NCBI GenBank assembly: GCA_963844435.1
Contig: CAWJOG010000021.1
Span: 1 to 64,000, forward strand
Direction of reading: 5' to 3'
Length of the DNA stretch: 64,000 nucleotides
Source: JBDSLU01 sp963844435
GTDB taxonomy: Bacteria; Acidobacteriota; Vicinamibacteria; Vicinamibacterales; Vicinamibacteraceae
The translations under genes and the position numbers were made by a program. Under the pieces are notes generated by a model. The model was not told the DNA's origin, made no database searches, and saw nothing but the letters and a program-made list of their open reading frames with translations. This document shows, piece by piece, positions 15,957 to 28,400 of the stretch (position 1 is its first letter; each line of letters starts with the position of its first letter).

Positions 15957-17834
15957 TCAATCCGGGATGTTCCTGAGCTCGATCTCTACGGTGCGCCGCT
16001 CGCTGCGTCGATAGCCATCCGTCACAGAAACCTGCAGCGAGAACTTCTTCCTTCTCTCAAAGTCGAGCGCGGCGCTATCGACCACGCTCAGCACACCCGT
16101 ATCCGGGTCGATTTCGAAGAGCGTTGCTCCGTTACCTTCATCGATCCGCCATCCCGAGAGCGTCTGGTCGGTATCCGGGTCTGTTGCGCTGACCGTGCCG
16201 ACGAGAGTCCCTTCCGGCGAGTGTTCGTTGATCTTGAATTTCTGATTTGCCGAAATGACAGGTTGAGTGTTCCCGACATACGCTACGAGCCATGTCAGCG
16301 CAGGGCGCTGTGCTCCATTCGAATACATCAGCCAGTCACCGGATGCGCGGCGCCAGTGCGTATTCTGATGGTAGCCCCAGAGCGTTATACCCTCCACCGC
16401 GGGATGCTCCCAGAACACGGGGAAGATCCGCTGATAGTTCGCGAGCTGCACCGGATCGTCATTGCCGGGGATGTCCAACTCCGTGATGTGAATCGGTAGT
16501 CCCGTTGCAGCGAGCCGGTCGAGATTCGCGCGATGCGTCGGCATCGGGGCGGGTTCCGTCGTCGAGAACCCGTGTGCCTGGTCGCCGACGATGTCGATCA
16601 GATCGCGATCCTTCAGCAGCTGAACGATCTCGAGATAACGCGTCGTTGCGTTGCTGTCGTTCGTGATGCTGAAGTCATTGAGCATCAGCTTCGCTCCCGG
16701 GAAGTACTGGCGGGCCAGAATGAAGGCATTGATGATCCAATCCCAGCCCGTTGCCCCGGCGCCGCCAAGCGCGTTGCCGTAGTTGCCGTTGGAAGGACCG
16801 AACGGCGGATCATGTAGCGGTTCGTTCACGACCTCAACGAAATCGAGGTCGGGATAACGCGCCGCAATGGCAGCGAACCACTCATTGATTTCCTCTAGTT
16901 GCTCGTCAGGCGGCAGGTTTTCGATCCAGAGCGGCTGCTGGTTGCCCCAGACGAGCACATGCCAATGGAACGGCCAGCCGTTCGACTTGGCCAGGTTGTA
17001 GGCCGTATCGGCGTCGGTCCAATTCATCACATCGCGTGTCGCCTCGACAGAGGCCCACTTGCCGGCATTCTCCGGCGTCACCTTGTTGAAGTATCGATCG
17101 AACTGCAGGCTTGCTTGGCCCGGGCTCCACGCGCTACCGACGAACTGGTCCTTTCCAGTCGCCATCGGTGGTCCTGGATGATCATAGGGCGGTGGCGGAG
17201 GTGGAGGCGGTGTACCTGTAGGTGCCGAGCCCGTATCCAGGTTGCCTACGGTGTAGAAGAAACCCTGATAGCCGAACGCGAACTTGTCCATGAGCAGACC
17301 AGTCTCACGGCCTGCGAACTGAAAGGTTTGTGTGAGATTGCCTGCGGGCACGACCCATGGATTCGGTCCGGCAAATCCGGTGACCTTGAACCATTTGAAG
17401 ACCTGAGTGCCGGCGCTGCCGGCGTTGCGCACTGTCTCATTCGGGTCGGTGTATCCGCCCGCAAAGTTGTTCACGAGCGTCCAGGGTCCGGCCGTGGCAA
17501 CCTTGTCGCCGAAGCCGTTGCCAGTGAAGAAGCTGTCGTCGCTGCCGCCGCCCGGGCCGACCAGCAGGCGCACGTACAGCTCGTAGTTCCCCGCAACAGG
17601 GAACGTCACGGTATAAGTGAGTGCACCTTCCTGAGTCGCCGGCGGACCGAAGTTCGGCGAGTCATTGACGATCGTTACGTACCCGGCGCCGTTCTGCGTT
17701 CCCGTTGAGTACAACGAGCTTATCGATGCTGCCGACTCGGCCTCGAATATGATCGGTTCATTCTGGGCATGTGCGCTGAGCGAAAACAGGAATATGAACG
17801 CTGCTATCGACAAGAACTGTCGTAAGTATTTCAC
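15957..17834 (-). CDS. Secreted GH10 endo-1,4-beta-xylanase with N-terminal carbohydrate-binding and C-terminal cadherin-like domain
   Basis: A 625-residue secreted enzyme, start GTG at 17834, with signal peptide ending SAHAQ. Order: a beta-sandwich carbohydrate-binding module (about 25-190, IIFEAESAASISS typical of CBM6/35-like modules), a Pro-rich linker with eight prolines, a GH10 barrel (about 210-530), and a cadherin-like domain (about 535-625, with DPDTGVLSVVD). Catalytic glutamates are seen in FVEVVNEPLHD (acid/base) and ITELDIPG (nucleophile); FHWHVLVWGNQ carries the substrate-site residues. It hydrolyses xylan outside the cell. The gene stands alone, with its own terminator and an IS630 remnant directly upstream; base use is less GC-biased than neighbours. 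Likely acquired. Confidence 0.92.
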   Translation of the reverse strand: MKYLRQFLSIAAFIFLFSLSAHAQNEPIIFEAESAASISSLYSTGTQNGAGYVTIVNDSPNFGPPATQEGALTYTVTFPVAGNYELYVRLLVGPGGGSDDSFFTGNGFGDKVATAGPWTLVNNFAGGYTDPNETVRNAGSAGTQVFKWFKVTGFAGPNPWVVPAGNLTQTFQFAGRETGLLMDKFAFGYQGFFYTVGNLDTGSAPTGTPPPPPPPPYDHPGPPMATGKDQFVGSAWSPGQASLQFDRYFNKVTPENAGKWASVEATRDVMNWTDADTAYNLAKSNGWPFHWHVLVWGNQQPLWIENLPPDEQLEEINEWFAAIAARYPDLDFVEVVNEPLHDPPFGPSNGNYGNALGGAGATGWDWIINAFILARQYFPGAKLMLNDFSITNDSNATTRYLEIVQLLKDRDLIDIVGDQAHGFSTTEPAPMPTHRANLDRLAATGLPIHITELDIPGNDDPVQLANYQRIFPVFWEHPAVEGITLWGYHQNTHWRRASGDWLMYSNGAQRPALTWLVAYVGNTQPVISANQKFKINEHSPEGTLVGTVSATDPDTDQTLSGWRIDEGNGATLFEIDPDTGVLSVVDSAALDFERRKKFSLQVSVTDGYRRSERRTVEIELRNIPD

Positions 17835-17869
17835 GGCGTTATCCCCTTCATGAGCTGAGCAGGGACCGA

Positions 17870-18059
17870 GAACGAGCCTTAGCTGCGTCAGTCGTTTGCG
17901 ACCTCCCGTGAATCTGCCAAGTGTATTCCTAGGGAACTGCGAAATGTGCTCCGACAGCGCACAGGTCTTGATGTGCTTCTTGACGAGCGCCCAGGCCGAC
18001 TCGACTGGATTGAAGTCATGCGAGTAAGGCGGCAGGTAGCACTTGGTACGGCGATTCAA
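17870..18059 (-). pseudogene. IS630-family transposase C-terminal remnant
   Basis: The minus strand reads CYLPPYSHDFNPVESAWALV followed by KKHIKT, the conserved DDE_3 block of IS630/Tc1-like transposases in which the final catalytic acidic residue (E of NPVE) is present. Everything N-terminal is missing and the downstream frame runs on into the xylanase leader region. The position directly upstream of the xylanase gene suggests the IS took part in bringing the gene in. Confidence 0.8.
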
Positions 18060-18182
18060 GTGCTTTCAGGGATTAGGCTGAGCTCATTGCGGCTGGGCCA
18101 GCTCGACGGTCACGTTCATCCTCGCCGCGTACAACGTACAAGTGAAAATCGCTCTAGGCCGACAATTCGAAGGAGGTTCGCG

Positions 18183-18641
18183 ATGGTACGACGACGTCGC
18201 ACGCTGTGGGCGTGCCTGGCCGTCACCGTCGGGCTTGTATGGCTTGCTCAGGCGCAGGGCGGAGTCGGCGAGTCGATACTGAAGGCTCGTGAAGCGGCTC
18301 TTGCAGCGCGTGACGCGGCTGCGGTGATGGCGCTGTTCGCGGACGATGCCGTGGTGGGCACGTCGAGCGGCCGGGTGCTTGTCGGCAAGGAGCAAATTCG
18401 CGTGTGGGTCGCCGATCAAGTCGACCGGCAGCAGCGTGAGGAGGCAGCCACACGGCAAGCACAGGGCAACAAGCTCGCTTGGTCTGGCAAGGTCTACCGA
18501 GATGACTGGCAGAAGCTTGGTGTCTCGCCACTCGAAGTCAGACAGGACGCCGTCATTCAAGATGGCAAGATCAAGTTCTTCAACACCACCTTCTCGCCGG
18601 AGTCATGGACGAAGCTCGAGGCGGCGCGCAAGAAGAACTGA
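18183..18641 (+). CDS. Exported NTF2-like (SnoaL/DUF4440-type) protein
   Basis: A 152-residue protein with a signal peptide (basic MVRRRRTLWA, hydrophobic core, ending AQAQ). The rest has the NTF2-like pattern ILKAREAALAARDAAAVMAL followed by FADDAVV and a later strand pair. Such cone-shaped folds bind small hydrophobic ligands or have lost catalysis. GGAGG lies upstream of the ATG at 18183. Flanked by the IS630 remnant and the convergent AI-2E exporter. Function unknown. Confidence 0.65.
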   Translation: MVRRRRTLWACLAVTVGLVWLAQAQGGVGESILKAREAALAARDAAAVMALFADDAVVGTSSGRVLVGKEQIRVWVADQVDRQQREEAATRQAQGNKLAWSGKVYRDDWQKLGVSPLEVRQDAVIQDGKIKFFNTTFSPESWTKLEAARKKN

Positions 18642-18753
18642 ATCGTCGAGGCCACGAGCGGCCCAGTAAGGGTTGCTTGCCCCAACCGCGTTGTCGCGGT
18701 GAGGCCGCCGAGGCGACAGGTTTCGATCATCCGGCGGCAATGACGCGGCCGGG

Positions 18754-19863
18754 CTAGTCCGCAGCTACGGGCGATGCGGTGCCGGCGGGCGTTGCCGCGC
18801 CAGCATCCGGGGTCGGCTCCTGCTCGGCGATCCAGGCGCTGAGCGCCGTGTACGTGACTGCGAGCACCACGGGGCCGATGAACAGACCTACCAGCCCGAA
18901 GCCGACCAGGCCGCCGATCACGCCGGCCATTATGAGCAGCAGCGGCAGGTCGGCGCCTCGGCGGATCAGAATCGGCCGGAGCACGTTGTCGAGCAAACCG
19001 ACCATCACCGTCCACACGAACAATCCGATCGCCGCCGTCGTGGCGCCGCCGAGGTAGAGCCAGCCGACCGCCGCCAGCAGTGGCAGCACGGGTCCCATCT
19101 GCGCGATGCAGAACACGAACATCACGGCTGCGAAGACGGCGACGTAAGGTACGCCGGCGACGACGAGGCCGACGGCGCCGAGCGCGGTCTGGACGATCGC
19201 GGTGACGATGATGCCGAGCGCCACCGCGCGGATCGAGCCGGCGGCGAGCAGCACCAGGTGATCCCCGGCCTCGCCTAGCAGGCGGCGGGCGAACCGGCGT
19301 ACGCCGAGAGCCGCCATCTCGCCCTTGACGTAGAGCACTGCGCAAAGCAACAGCGTCAGGACCATGTGGATCAGGAACGTGCCGAAGGTGCCGGCGCGGT
19401 CGGCGATCCAGCTGACGACCGTCGTCATGTACGGAGCGGCCTTGGTCGCGAGCTCCTCCGGCGTCGCCGCGGCGTAAACGCGCCACTCGGCGGTAAGCGT
19501 CGCGCCGACGACCGGAACGCCCTCGATCCAGACCGGCGGCATCGGAATCTGGATCTCCGCGACCTTGATGTCCGACAGCCGCGCGGCCTGTTGCACCACC
19601 ACCGATATCGCGACGGCGAGCGGCGCGATGACGATCACGAACAACAGCGCGGTCATCGCTGCCGCGGCCAGACTGCGTCTGCCCCCCAGCGCGCGCTGCA
19701 GCTGCAGCAGCAACGGCCAGGTCGCGACGACGATCATCGTCGCCCATATCAGGGCGGGCAGGAATGGCCTCAGGATCGCCAGCGAGCTGCTGATCAGCAA
19801 CAGGATCAGGAGCACGCCGAGGACGATTCGCACCAGATCGCCGGAGCCCGACGGCAAACTCAT
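18754..19863 (-). CDS. AI-2E family transporter, YdiK-like
   Basis: A 369-residue membrane protein with about eight helices. Characteristic pieces are FLPALIWATMIVVATWPLLL, the periplasmic loop WIEGVPVVGATL, LCAVLYVKGE, AVALGIIVTAIVQTALGAVG and the end LDNVLRPILIRRGADLPLLL with GLFIGPVVLAV. The order matches enterobacterial YdiK closely in my memory. The family includes TqsA (AI-2 export) and Na/H antiporters; YdiK substrate is not settled. A Pro/Ala-rich cytosolic tail ends the protein. Monocistronic on this strand. Confidence 0.88.
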   Translation of the reverse strand: MSLPSGSGDLVRIVLGVLLILLLISSSLAILRPFLPALIWATMIVVATWPLLLQLQRALGGRRSLAAAAMTALLFVIVIAPLAVAISVVVQQAARLSDIKVAEIQIPMPPVWIEGVPVVGATLTAEWRVYAAATPEELATKAAPYMTTVVSWIADRAGTFGTFLIHMVLTLLLCAVLYVKGEMAALGVRRFARRLLGEAGDHLVLLAAGSIRAVALGIIVTAIVQTALGAVGLVVAGVPYVAVFAAVMFVFCIAQMGPVLPLLAAVGWLYLGGATTAAIGLFVWTVMVGLLDNVLRPILIRRGADLPLLLIMAGVIGGLVGFGLVGLFIGPVVLAVTYTALSAWIAEQEPTPDAGAATPAGTASPVAAD

Positions 19864-19972
19864 CGAAAGCCCTCAATAGGACGTCAGCTCGGCGGTCGCG
19901 AGCAGGAGCCGGCAGTTGCTGCTCCGATAGCGCGCATTACGACGCCGCGATCGCCAGCGCATCGCCGCTGAA

Positions 19973-20203
19973 TCATAGCGCGGATTGTGGACCTGTACTC
20001 TCCGTCAGGTACTGCTCGGCCTCCGTTTGCTTACGCGGCGTTCGGTCCGTCTTCCCCGGGAGCGGCGCCAGACTCAAGCGGAGCTTGAACGTCTTCAAGA
20101 GACGATTGAGGGTGTCCTGCGTTGGGTTGCGGCGGGGGCTGATCGCGCGCAGCACATTCGGACTAGCCATGCGCACCTTGGCAGCGAACTCCTTGATATC
20201 CAT
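19973..20203 (-). CDS. HTH antitoxin-like protein (type II toxin-antitoxin), orphan
   Basis: A 76-residue protein if started at the ATG at 20203 (MDIKEFAAKVRMAS). It carries an HTH of the addiction-module antidote type: FAAKVRMASPNVLRAISPRR followed by NPTQDTLNRLLKTF and a tail RLSLAPL. In complete systems the antitoxin follows a RelE/HigB-type toxin gene; here only the toxin tail is left (20204-20300) and the frame runs through without a stop, giving a toxin-tail/antitoxin fusion frame of 104 residues. The antitoxin may therefore be an orphan or non-functional. Confidence 0.65.
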   Translation of the reverse strand: MDIKEFAAKVRMASPNVLRAISPRRNPTQDTLNRLLKTFKLRLSLAPLPGKTDRTPRKQTEAEQYLTESTGPQSAL

Positions 20204-20300
20204 GGCGCGGATGGCCTTCCATGATTCCTGCGCCCGGGCCACGTCTGCCATCTGGGTGGACTTGTCACCACCAAGCAACAGGAGCACGAGTTGCGCACAT
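20204..20300 (-). pseudogene. RelE/HigB-type toxin C-terminal remnant
   Basis: The stretch VLLLLGGDKSTQ followed by DVARAQESWKAI is the characteristic end of Gp49/HigB-like addiction-module killer proteins. Upstream in this frame a stop appears within about ten codons and no catalytic portion can be found, so the toxin is truncated. It is in frame with, and directly before, the antitoxin. Confidence 0.65.
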
Positions 20301-20439
20301 GGCCGCGAGCGTCAGACGTTGGACCTGTATCTGCCGACGCCGCCTGCCGCGCAAACGTGGCCAAAAGATACGGTTCCGCTCGAACTACTCTCCGAAGGGT
20401 ACGCACCACGCCGTTCTTTACGGCAGCTTCGGCACGTCG

Positions 20440-20546
20440 AGCGGAAACGCGGGGAACTCCTGTCCCAGCTCGGGATTCGCGTCAATGAACGAGACGCTCT
20501 GCTTGCTCGGGACGGAATTCGCCACTGGCTGGCGGCGGCAGCCTGA
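20440..20546 (+). repeat. Dispersed repeat copy 2
   Basis: Contains GGGACGGAATTCGCCACTGG at 20509-20528. The frame reads L-L-A-R-D-G-I-R-H-W-L-A-A-A-A followed by stop TGA. Upstream a GGGATTCGC word shared with copies 1, 3 and 4 is present at 20472. This copy is the most diverged of the set with a stop. Confidence 0.65.
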
Positions 20547-20570
20547 GAGGCAACCACATCCCACCTGGCT

Positions 20571-21203
20571 TCAACGGGTGAACGTTAGATGCGTGACCCC
20601 GCTGGGCGAGGAGGTTGCTTCGACCTTGTAGTCCTTTTCGAGGCCCTCGAGTCCGTCCCATAGGCGTACGCCTCGGCCGAGCAGAATCGGGACCACCACG
20701 ACATGCATGTAGTCGACAAGCCCGGCGGCAAGGAACTCCCGGATGATGGTGGCGCCCCCGCCGAGGCGCACGTCCTGACCGGCCGCGGCCTCACGCGCCG
20801 CCTCGAGCGCCTTGGCAGGCGAGGCATCGATGAAGTGGAAGGTCGTGCCGCCCTCCATCTCGATCGACGGTCGCGTGTGATGCGTGAGGACGAACACAGG
20901 TGTGTGGAACGGCGGGTTGCGTCCCCACGCCCCCTTCCAGTCCGGGTCCTCGTGCCACCCCGGGTGGCCGAACTTCCCCGCCCCCATGATCTCCGCGCCG
21001 ATCCCGGGCTCGAACAGTCGCGCGAAGGCGTCATCGATGCCGCCGCTGCCGCCCGGCTTCTTGCGGGCCCACCATCTGGTGGCGAACATCCATTGATGCA
21101 GCCTGTCGCCAGCGTGACCGAAATGCAGGTCGCGGCTCTGACCTTCGCCGGTTCCGAAACCGTCCAGCGAGATCGCGAAGTTGTGGACACGGAGGAGTGA
21201 CAT
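20571..21203 (-). CDS. Dihydrofolate-reductase-fold (RibD C-terminal-like) reductase
   Basis: A 210-residue protein of the YyaP/YwjB type. VHNFAISLDGFGTGEGQSRD at the start, GAEIMGAGKFGHPGW in the middle, then PVFVLTHHTRP and GQDVRLGGGATIIREFLAAG, VVVPILLGRGVRLW mark the RibD C-terminal/DHFR-like NADPH-binding fold. These are usually uncharacterised reductases, not true folate enzymes. Start ATG at 21203. Divergent from htpG with a 143-base gap. Confidence 0.85.
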   Translation of the reverse strand: MSLLRVHNFAISLDGFGTGEGQSRDLHFGHAGDRLHQWMFATRWWARKKPGGSGGIDDAFARLFEPGIGAEIMGAGKFGHPGWHEDPDWKGAWGRNPPFHTPVFVLTHHTRPSIEMEGGTTFHFIDASPAKALEAAREAAAGQDVRLGGGATIIREFLAAGLVDYMHVVVVPILLGRGVRLWDGLEGLEKDYKVEATSSPSGVTHLTFTR

Positions 21204-21346
21204 CAGTGCTGCTCCTTGGCCAATCTGGGATCATGTTCCGGACATCGCGATCAGTCCAGCCAATCAGGCTGGCCCGCGGCTTGACGAGCTGTCGGACATT
21301 CATCTACAACGAAATCGGGGCCGTCGCCCCGGGCCGGAAGACACCC

Positions 21347-23295
<1,949 letters not shown>

Positions 23296-23350
23296 GGAGC
23301 CGCCGCAGGACGGACGATGTCCGCAACTGATCGCGGGCCCGTCATCGTTC

Positions 23351-25350
23351 TCAGCGTCCGGTCGCCTCGCTGTTCGCGACGGTCTCCGCCGTCGCGAAAC
23401 CCCAGTGCCGCTTCGCCCGCTCGAGGATGAAATCGAGGTCCTCCGCCAGCACATATCGCTGTCGAATCAAGTCCATCGCCGAGTGTCGAATGCGACGAAG
23501 GTAGTCGTCGACGCCCCGATAGCGCTCCTCGAGCGATAAGCGCGGATCGGCGTCGGCCTGCCGGGCCGCCCTGGTCCGCGCGAACGGCAGATACGACCCC
23601 AGGAGCTGGTAGATGTCCTGGGGGTTGCCGACCGCGGATCGCGAAAGTTCCAACCCGTGGTCGTCGCCAGCGGCACCGCGACCTCCGGGTCGCGAATCCC
23701 CGCCATGTCGTTGCCATCGCGATCGATTTGCGGCACGAGATGCGGCAGCGGCACCACCTTGCCGCCGATCCTGCGTGCGGGCCCGGCAATCTGCCGCGGA
23801 TCGGCGACACCGTGAAGCGCGGGGAAGGTGATCGCGTCGATCCTGACCAGCGTCCGATCGCGGAGGCGCGGGTATCGGCTCGGCGGTGGCGGAGTCCCGG
23901 CCGCGGCCCAGTCGTGCCAGGCTCGAAGCAGCGCCCGCATGGCGTTGTTCTGCGGTGTCGGATTGTTCAACTGCTGCCCACCGCTTCGCGCGGAAGGGTT
24001 GTTGGTCGCACCGGAAATGGGTGGCGTCCGTACGGGCGGGAACGGCGCGATGATGTGCTGCGTTCCGGCCAGGAGATACATCCTGACGTTGTCCGGCAGG
24101 TCGAGATCCAGTGTGCCATCGACCGTCGTATGCGTGAGCGCCGCGGCCCGGCCGCCAGCCCGGTACTCGACCGGCGTGTTCGTATAGAAGATCTTCGGCC
24201 GGTGATCCGGCCGATAGCGCGCCTGCATGCTGTCACGCCGGCCATCGCCATCGACCTGCTCGACGTTCGCAAACGGAAACTGAGTGGCCGTGAACAACGC
24301 GGAGAGGGTCGGCGTGGCAAGGCGCTCGTTGATGCCGCGGCGGGCCGCGCCGGCGACGTGCATCCACATGGCGTCGAAGACGCGGCGATCCCGCTCGTCG
24401 GCGTTGAAGCCTTCGTAGAGGAACTGCCGAAGAAAGCGCCCCGCCTGCGATACGCCGATCACATAGGCGCGTTGCCCGTGAATCGGCAGGTCCGATCGGT
24501 AGCGGAACGCCGCGGCGGCGTCACGCATCGCGGCGAGTCCCACGCCCGCGGCGAGCGCTCCGGTCGCGCGGTAAGTCACGCGATAGTCCCGGCCAGGCGC
24601 GAAGCCCGTCTCGAGGCGCAGCCGGGGCAGATTGCCCGGCCCTGCGACGAAACGCCAGCGCTCGCGCGGAATCACGTCGCCCTCGTCCCAGAAGCGATCG
24701 CGGACCGTGAGGACGTCCGTCGGACTGTCGATGTCGGCCGGCAGGTAGATCACCGGTGGACGGCCCGCGGGGTCGTCCACCAGGAACGCTTCGTTCGCGA
24801 GCTGGTTGACCATGATCTCGACGCTGAGCCGATCGTCGGACCCGGCCGGCAGCCGTACCGCCGGCGCGTCGATCCTGAGAAACGGGGCGGGAACGTCGAT
24901 CTCCCACCCGATCCACACCAGCGTGTAGCCGTCGCGCATCAGCAGGCCGTCACCGACATCGGCGTCGGTGGTCGGATCGTTGCCTGGCGCGGCCCGATTG
25001 AACCTTCCCAACAGAGAGCGACGGCCGCGATTGGCGACTTCGAACAGCAGGACGCCGTTGCCCTTCGAGGCCTCCGTCGGTCGCAGCACATAGAGATCGG
25101 AGGAGAAGCGCACGCGACCCTCGGCGTCACGTTGCGCGTGTCGCAGATCGACGATGCCGGCGTTGTGGGGATCGTCGGGATCGAGCGCGAACTCGATGCG
25201 GCCGACGAGTCTCTCGTATGACCCGGTGGTGCCGAAGGACTGGCCACCCGCCACGGTCGTTCGAGACGTCACGGTGACCGCTGTCACCTCTGCAGACGCC
25301 GAGCGAGCGTGCGCGAGCAAGAACAGAACGACGAAGATGAACCCTCGCAT
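23351..25350 (-). CDS. Exported alpha/beta hydrolase domain protein (Abhydrolase_10 type), one frameshift
   Basis: Signal peptide at residues 1-20, then a long hydrolase of about 665 residues. Conserved parts are TGSYERLVGRIEFALDP, LLMRDGYTLVWIGWEIDVPA, the nucleophile elbow AYVIGVSQAGRFLRQF (G-V-S-Q-A-G) and MWMHVAGAARRG, then LAGTQHI. This is the large alpha/beta hydrolase domain family of unknown substrate. Near 23655 the reading frame slips by one base; the last 95 residues (NPQDIYQLLGSYLPFA onward, with SLEERYRG) continue in the neighbouring frame to the stop at 23351. Convergent with htpG. Confidence 0.8.
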
Positions 25351-25473
25351 CGCATTTCTCCCGAGGGCATCATGGCGATCGATCGACCGCTCAGGACGCG
25401 GTCTGGCGAGCCCTCGGTACCTTTAGCGAGAATGCGATCCTGAAATGACAACCCGCCGGATGTGGGCGCTGCT

Positions 25474-28400
25474 CTACTGTCGGGGCACCAGCCGCGTCAG
25501 CTCTGCCACCCAGTTCTGGACGAGCACGACATGTGTGAGCGGCGGCTGCGGCAGGGGATCCCTCTGCTGGATCATCAGGAAGCGCCGGGCATCCGGCGCG
25601 ACGTCGTAGGTTCGGCCACCCGTTCCGCCTGGATACTTCGCCCGCATGGCCTCCCACAGCACGTGGGGTCGACCCGCGGCGAACACCTCTCCCAGCCGGA
25701 CGTCGACCGCCATCATCCGCCACGTCTGCCCGGGGCCCTGTTCGCGGTAGAAGAGCTCTCGTCGGTTGCCGGCCCAGGCCGGTTGCCCGCCACCGTTGGT
25801 CGATATCAGCTCCCGACGTCCGGGTCCGGGGAACGGCTGCACGTAGACCTCCGGCCGGCCCGACTGGTTGGAGTCATAGACGAGATACCGGCCGTCCGGA
25901 GAGAGCTCGGCCCACGGTTCATCGGCGGCAGTGACCAGGAACGGCCGCGGCCCGGAATCCGGCCTTGCCGAGCGTCAACGTCCAGATGTCCCGAGTGACG
26001 GATGCAGTCGATCGCAGTCGCTGCGTGAATACGAGCGTGCGCCCATCACGCGACCACGAGGTGGGCACCTGGACGCGCTGCGGGGGCCGTGCGTCGGCGT
26101 CACGAGGGGTGAGCCGCTCAGCCTCGCCGCTGCCACCGACGCGCATCGAGTAGAGATCGCCGTCGACGCCGGTGAACGTCACGCGCTCGCCATCCGGGTG
26201 CCACGCCACGAAGCGGAGCTCCGGAGCGCCGCGCATGGCGGGCGTCCCCCACGCCGAAGAGGTGAGGAGCTGGAACGACTGCCGCGCCACGTCGAAGATC
26301 CCAATCCCCTCCAACGCCGGGAACGCGATGCGGCGTCCGTCCGGTGACAGCCGAGGACGACCGGCGACGCTGCGCGGTGCTATGCCGACGTCCGTCTCGG
26401 TGCCCTGTCGATCCCGCCACACCGGGACGTACTCGCCCTGGGGTGCGACACCGCCCGGGAGGTACGCCAAGGTGCCGTTCGAGGCGACGCTGACCTGGGT
26501 GGCGCCCGAGTTGCCAATCGTGAATGCGCTGTTCAGGTCCTGCATGACGTCGTCGACGACGCCGACCGGGTTGCCAGTGACGCTCAGGCCGGACACGTCG
26601 AAAGGCTGCGCCAGGAGCGTGCCCATCTTGGCGTAGACGACATGGCCACTCGTCACGTATCGCGCGTCGGCGGCGCCCTCCGCGAGCACCCTCTGCTCGC
26701 CGGTGAGGAGCGACCGCACAGCCACCTGTGTGTCGTCCCACCCGCCGGGTGATCGCTGGATCGTGAAGAGCACGGCTCTGCCGTCCGGCAGAATGTGCGG
26801 GAGACGATGGCCGATCTCTCCCTTCGAGGGGTCGGGCGTCGTCAACGCCTCGGGCGTACCGCCGGCGTCGGCCACCTGCCACAGGCCACCACCCCCGTGG
26901 TTCGCGAAGATGATGCGTCCGTTCGTCCCCCAGCTGATGCCCGCCGGCAGCGCGGTGCGACAGACGGTGACCACGGGACCTCCCGAGATCGAGACTTTCC
27001 TCAGGTCGCCGAGGGGGAGGCGGCCGGCCACGTCCGGGCCCGCTTGCCAGAAGCCGACCCATTGCCCGTCCGGCGAGAAGAACGGGCTCTCGGCTCCAGC
27101 CGTTCCTTCGACCGGCGTGGCCTTCGACCGCTCCAACCGCCGCACGTACAGCAGCCGCGCGCCGGCGGCCGCCGCGGGGCCGCCGGCCGTCGTTGACGCG
27201 GACGCGTCCCTGGCCCCATCGGACGGTGCGCCGATGAACGCGAGCGACTGTCCGTCTGGCGACAACGCGATCGCCACCGAAAAGGGCGTGCGTTGGGGAA
27301 GTCCAGCGTGCGCGCGATCTGGCTCGCGGGCGATACCGCCACGAGGATGCGCGCGACTGCGCCTGGGCCCTGCCGCAACAGGCTCCAGGTCCCAAGGGCG
27401 GAAAGGGCCGCCGCCAGCAGGACGGCGAACGCGGAAGCGCTCACCCATCGCCAGTTCAGCGGACGTCTGCCTTCGACCGGTCTTGCGACGTCGGCCGGAG
27501 CGGCACGGGCGTCTTCGATGGCGATGCGCAGGCTTCCTGCATCCTGCCACCGGCGGCGTGGCTCCTTGTGCAGGCAATGCCGCAGCAGCATGCGGATCCC
27601 TGGTGGGGTGGTCGACGGCAGCACCCCGAAGTCGGGCTCAGCCCGAACGATCCGGGCCACCGTGTCGGTGGCGCCGTCTCCCTTGAACGGCACGCTGCCC
27701 GTGAGCATTTCGTAGAGGACGCACCCAAAGGCCCAGATGTCGGTGGACTTCGTCACCGGATTGCCCTTCGCCTGTTCCGGGGACATATATGCGGCAGTGC
27801 CGAGGATGGTTCCAGCGGAGGTGATCGCCGGCGTCGTCACGATCGGAGGCGCCGCGGGCGCGCGATGCTCGGCCTCGACACCTCCTTCGTCAGGGGGCCC
27901 TGACGGATGCACGGTGGCGAGGCCGAAATCGAGCACCTTGACCGCGCCGTCCTCCCGTACCTTGATGTTGCCCGGCTTCAGATCGCGATGAACGATCCCC
28001 TGTCGATGTGCGGCGTCGAGCGCCTCGGCAATCTGCTGCGCGATGGCCAACGCTTCGTCGACCGGCAGCGGGCCGGCTGTGAGCTTCTCGGCCAGTGTTA
28101 GCGCCTTCGACAAGCTCGAGGACGAGGCCGAATGCGGATCCCGTGCGGCCATCGAGCGTCTCGAACCCGTAGATGGCGCCGACGTTGGGATGATTGAGGG
28201 CGGCGAGCGCCTGGGCCTCGCGGCGGAACCGCGCTACCCAGGCAGGATCAGCCGCGACGTCGGTCGGCAGGATCTTGATCGCCACCTGGCGCCCGAGGAC
28301 GGTATCGGTGGCCCGATAGACCGCGCCCATGCCGCCCGCCCCGAGCAGCGATTCCACCCGGTACGGACCGAACTGCGCGCCGACCACGACCGGCGTATCA

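Noticed and set aside
20578..20595. attC-like GTTAGAT near 20584
   Set aside because: It lies inside the coding end of the DHFR-like gene and has no paired arms.
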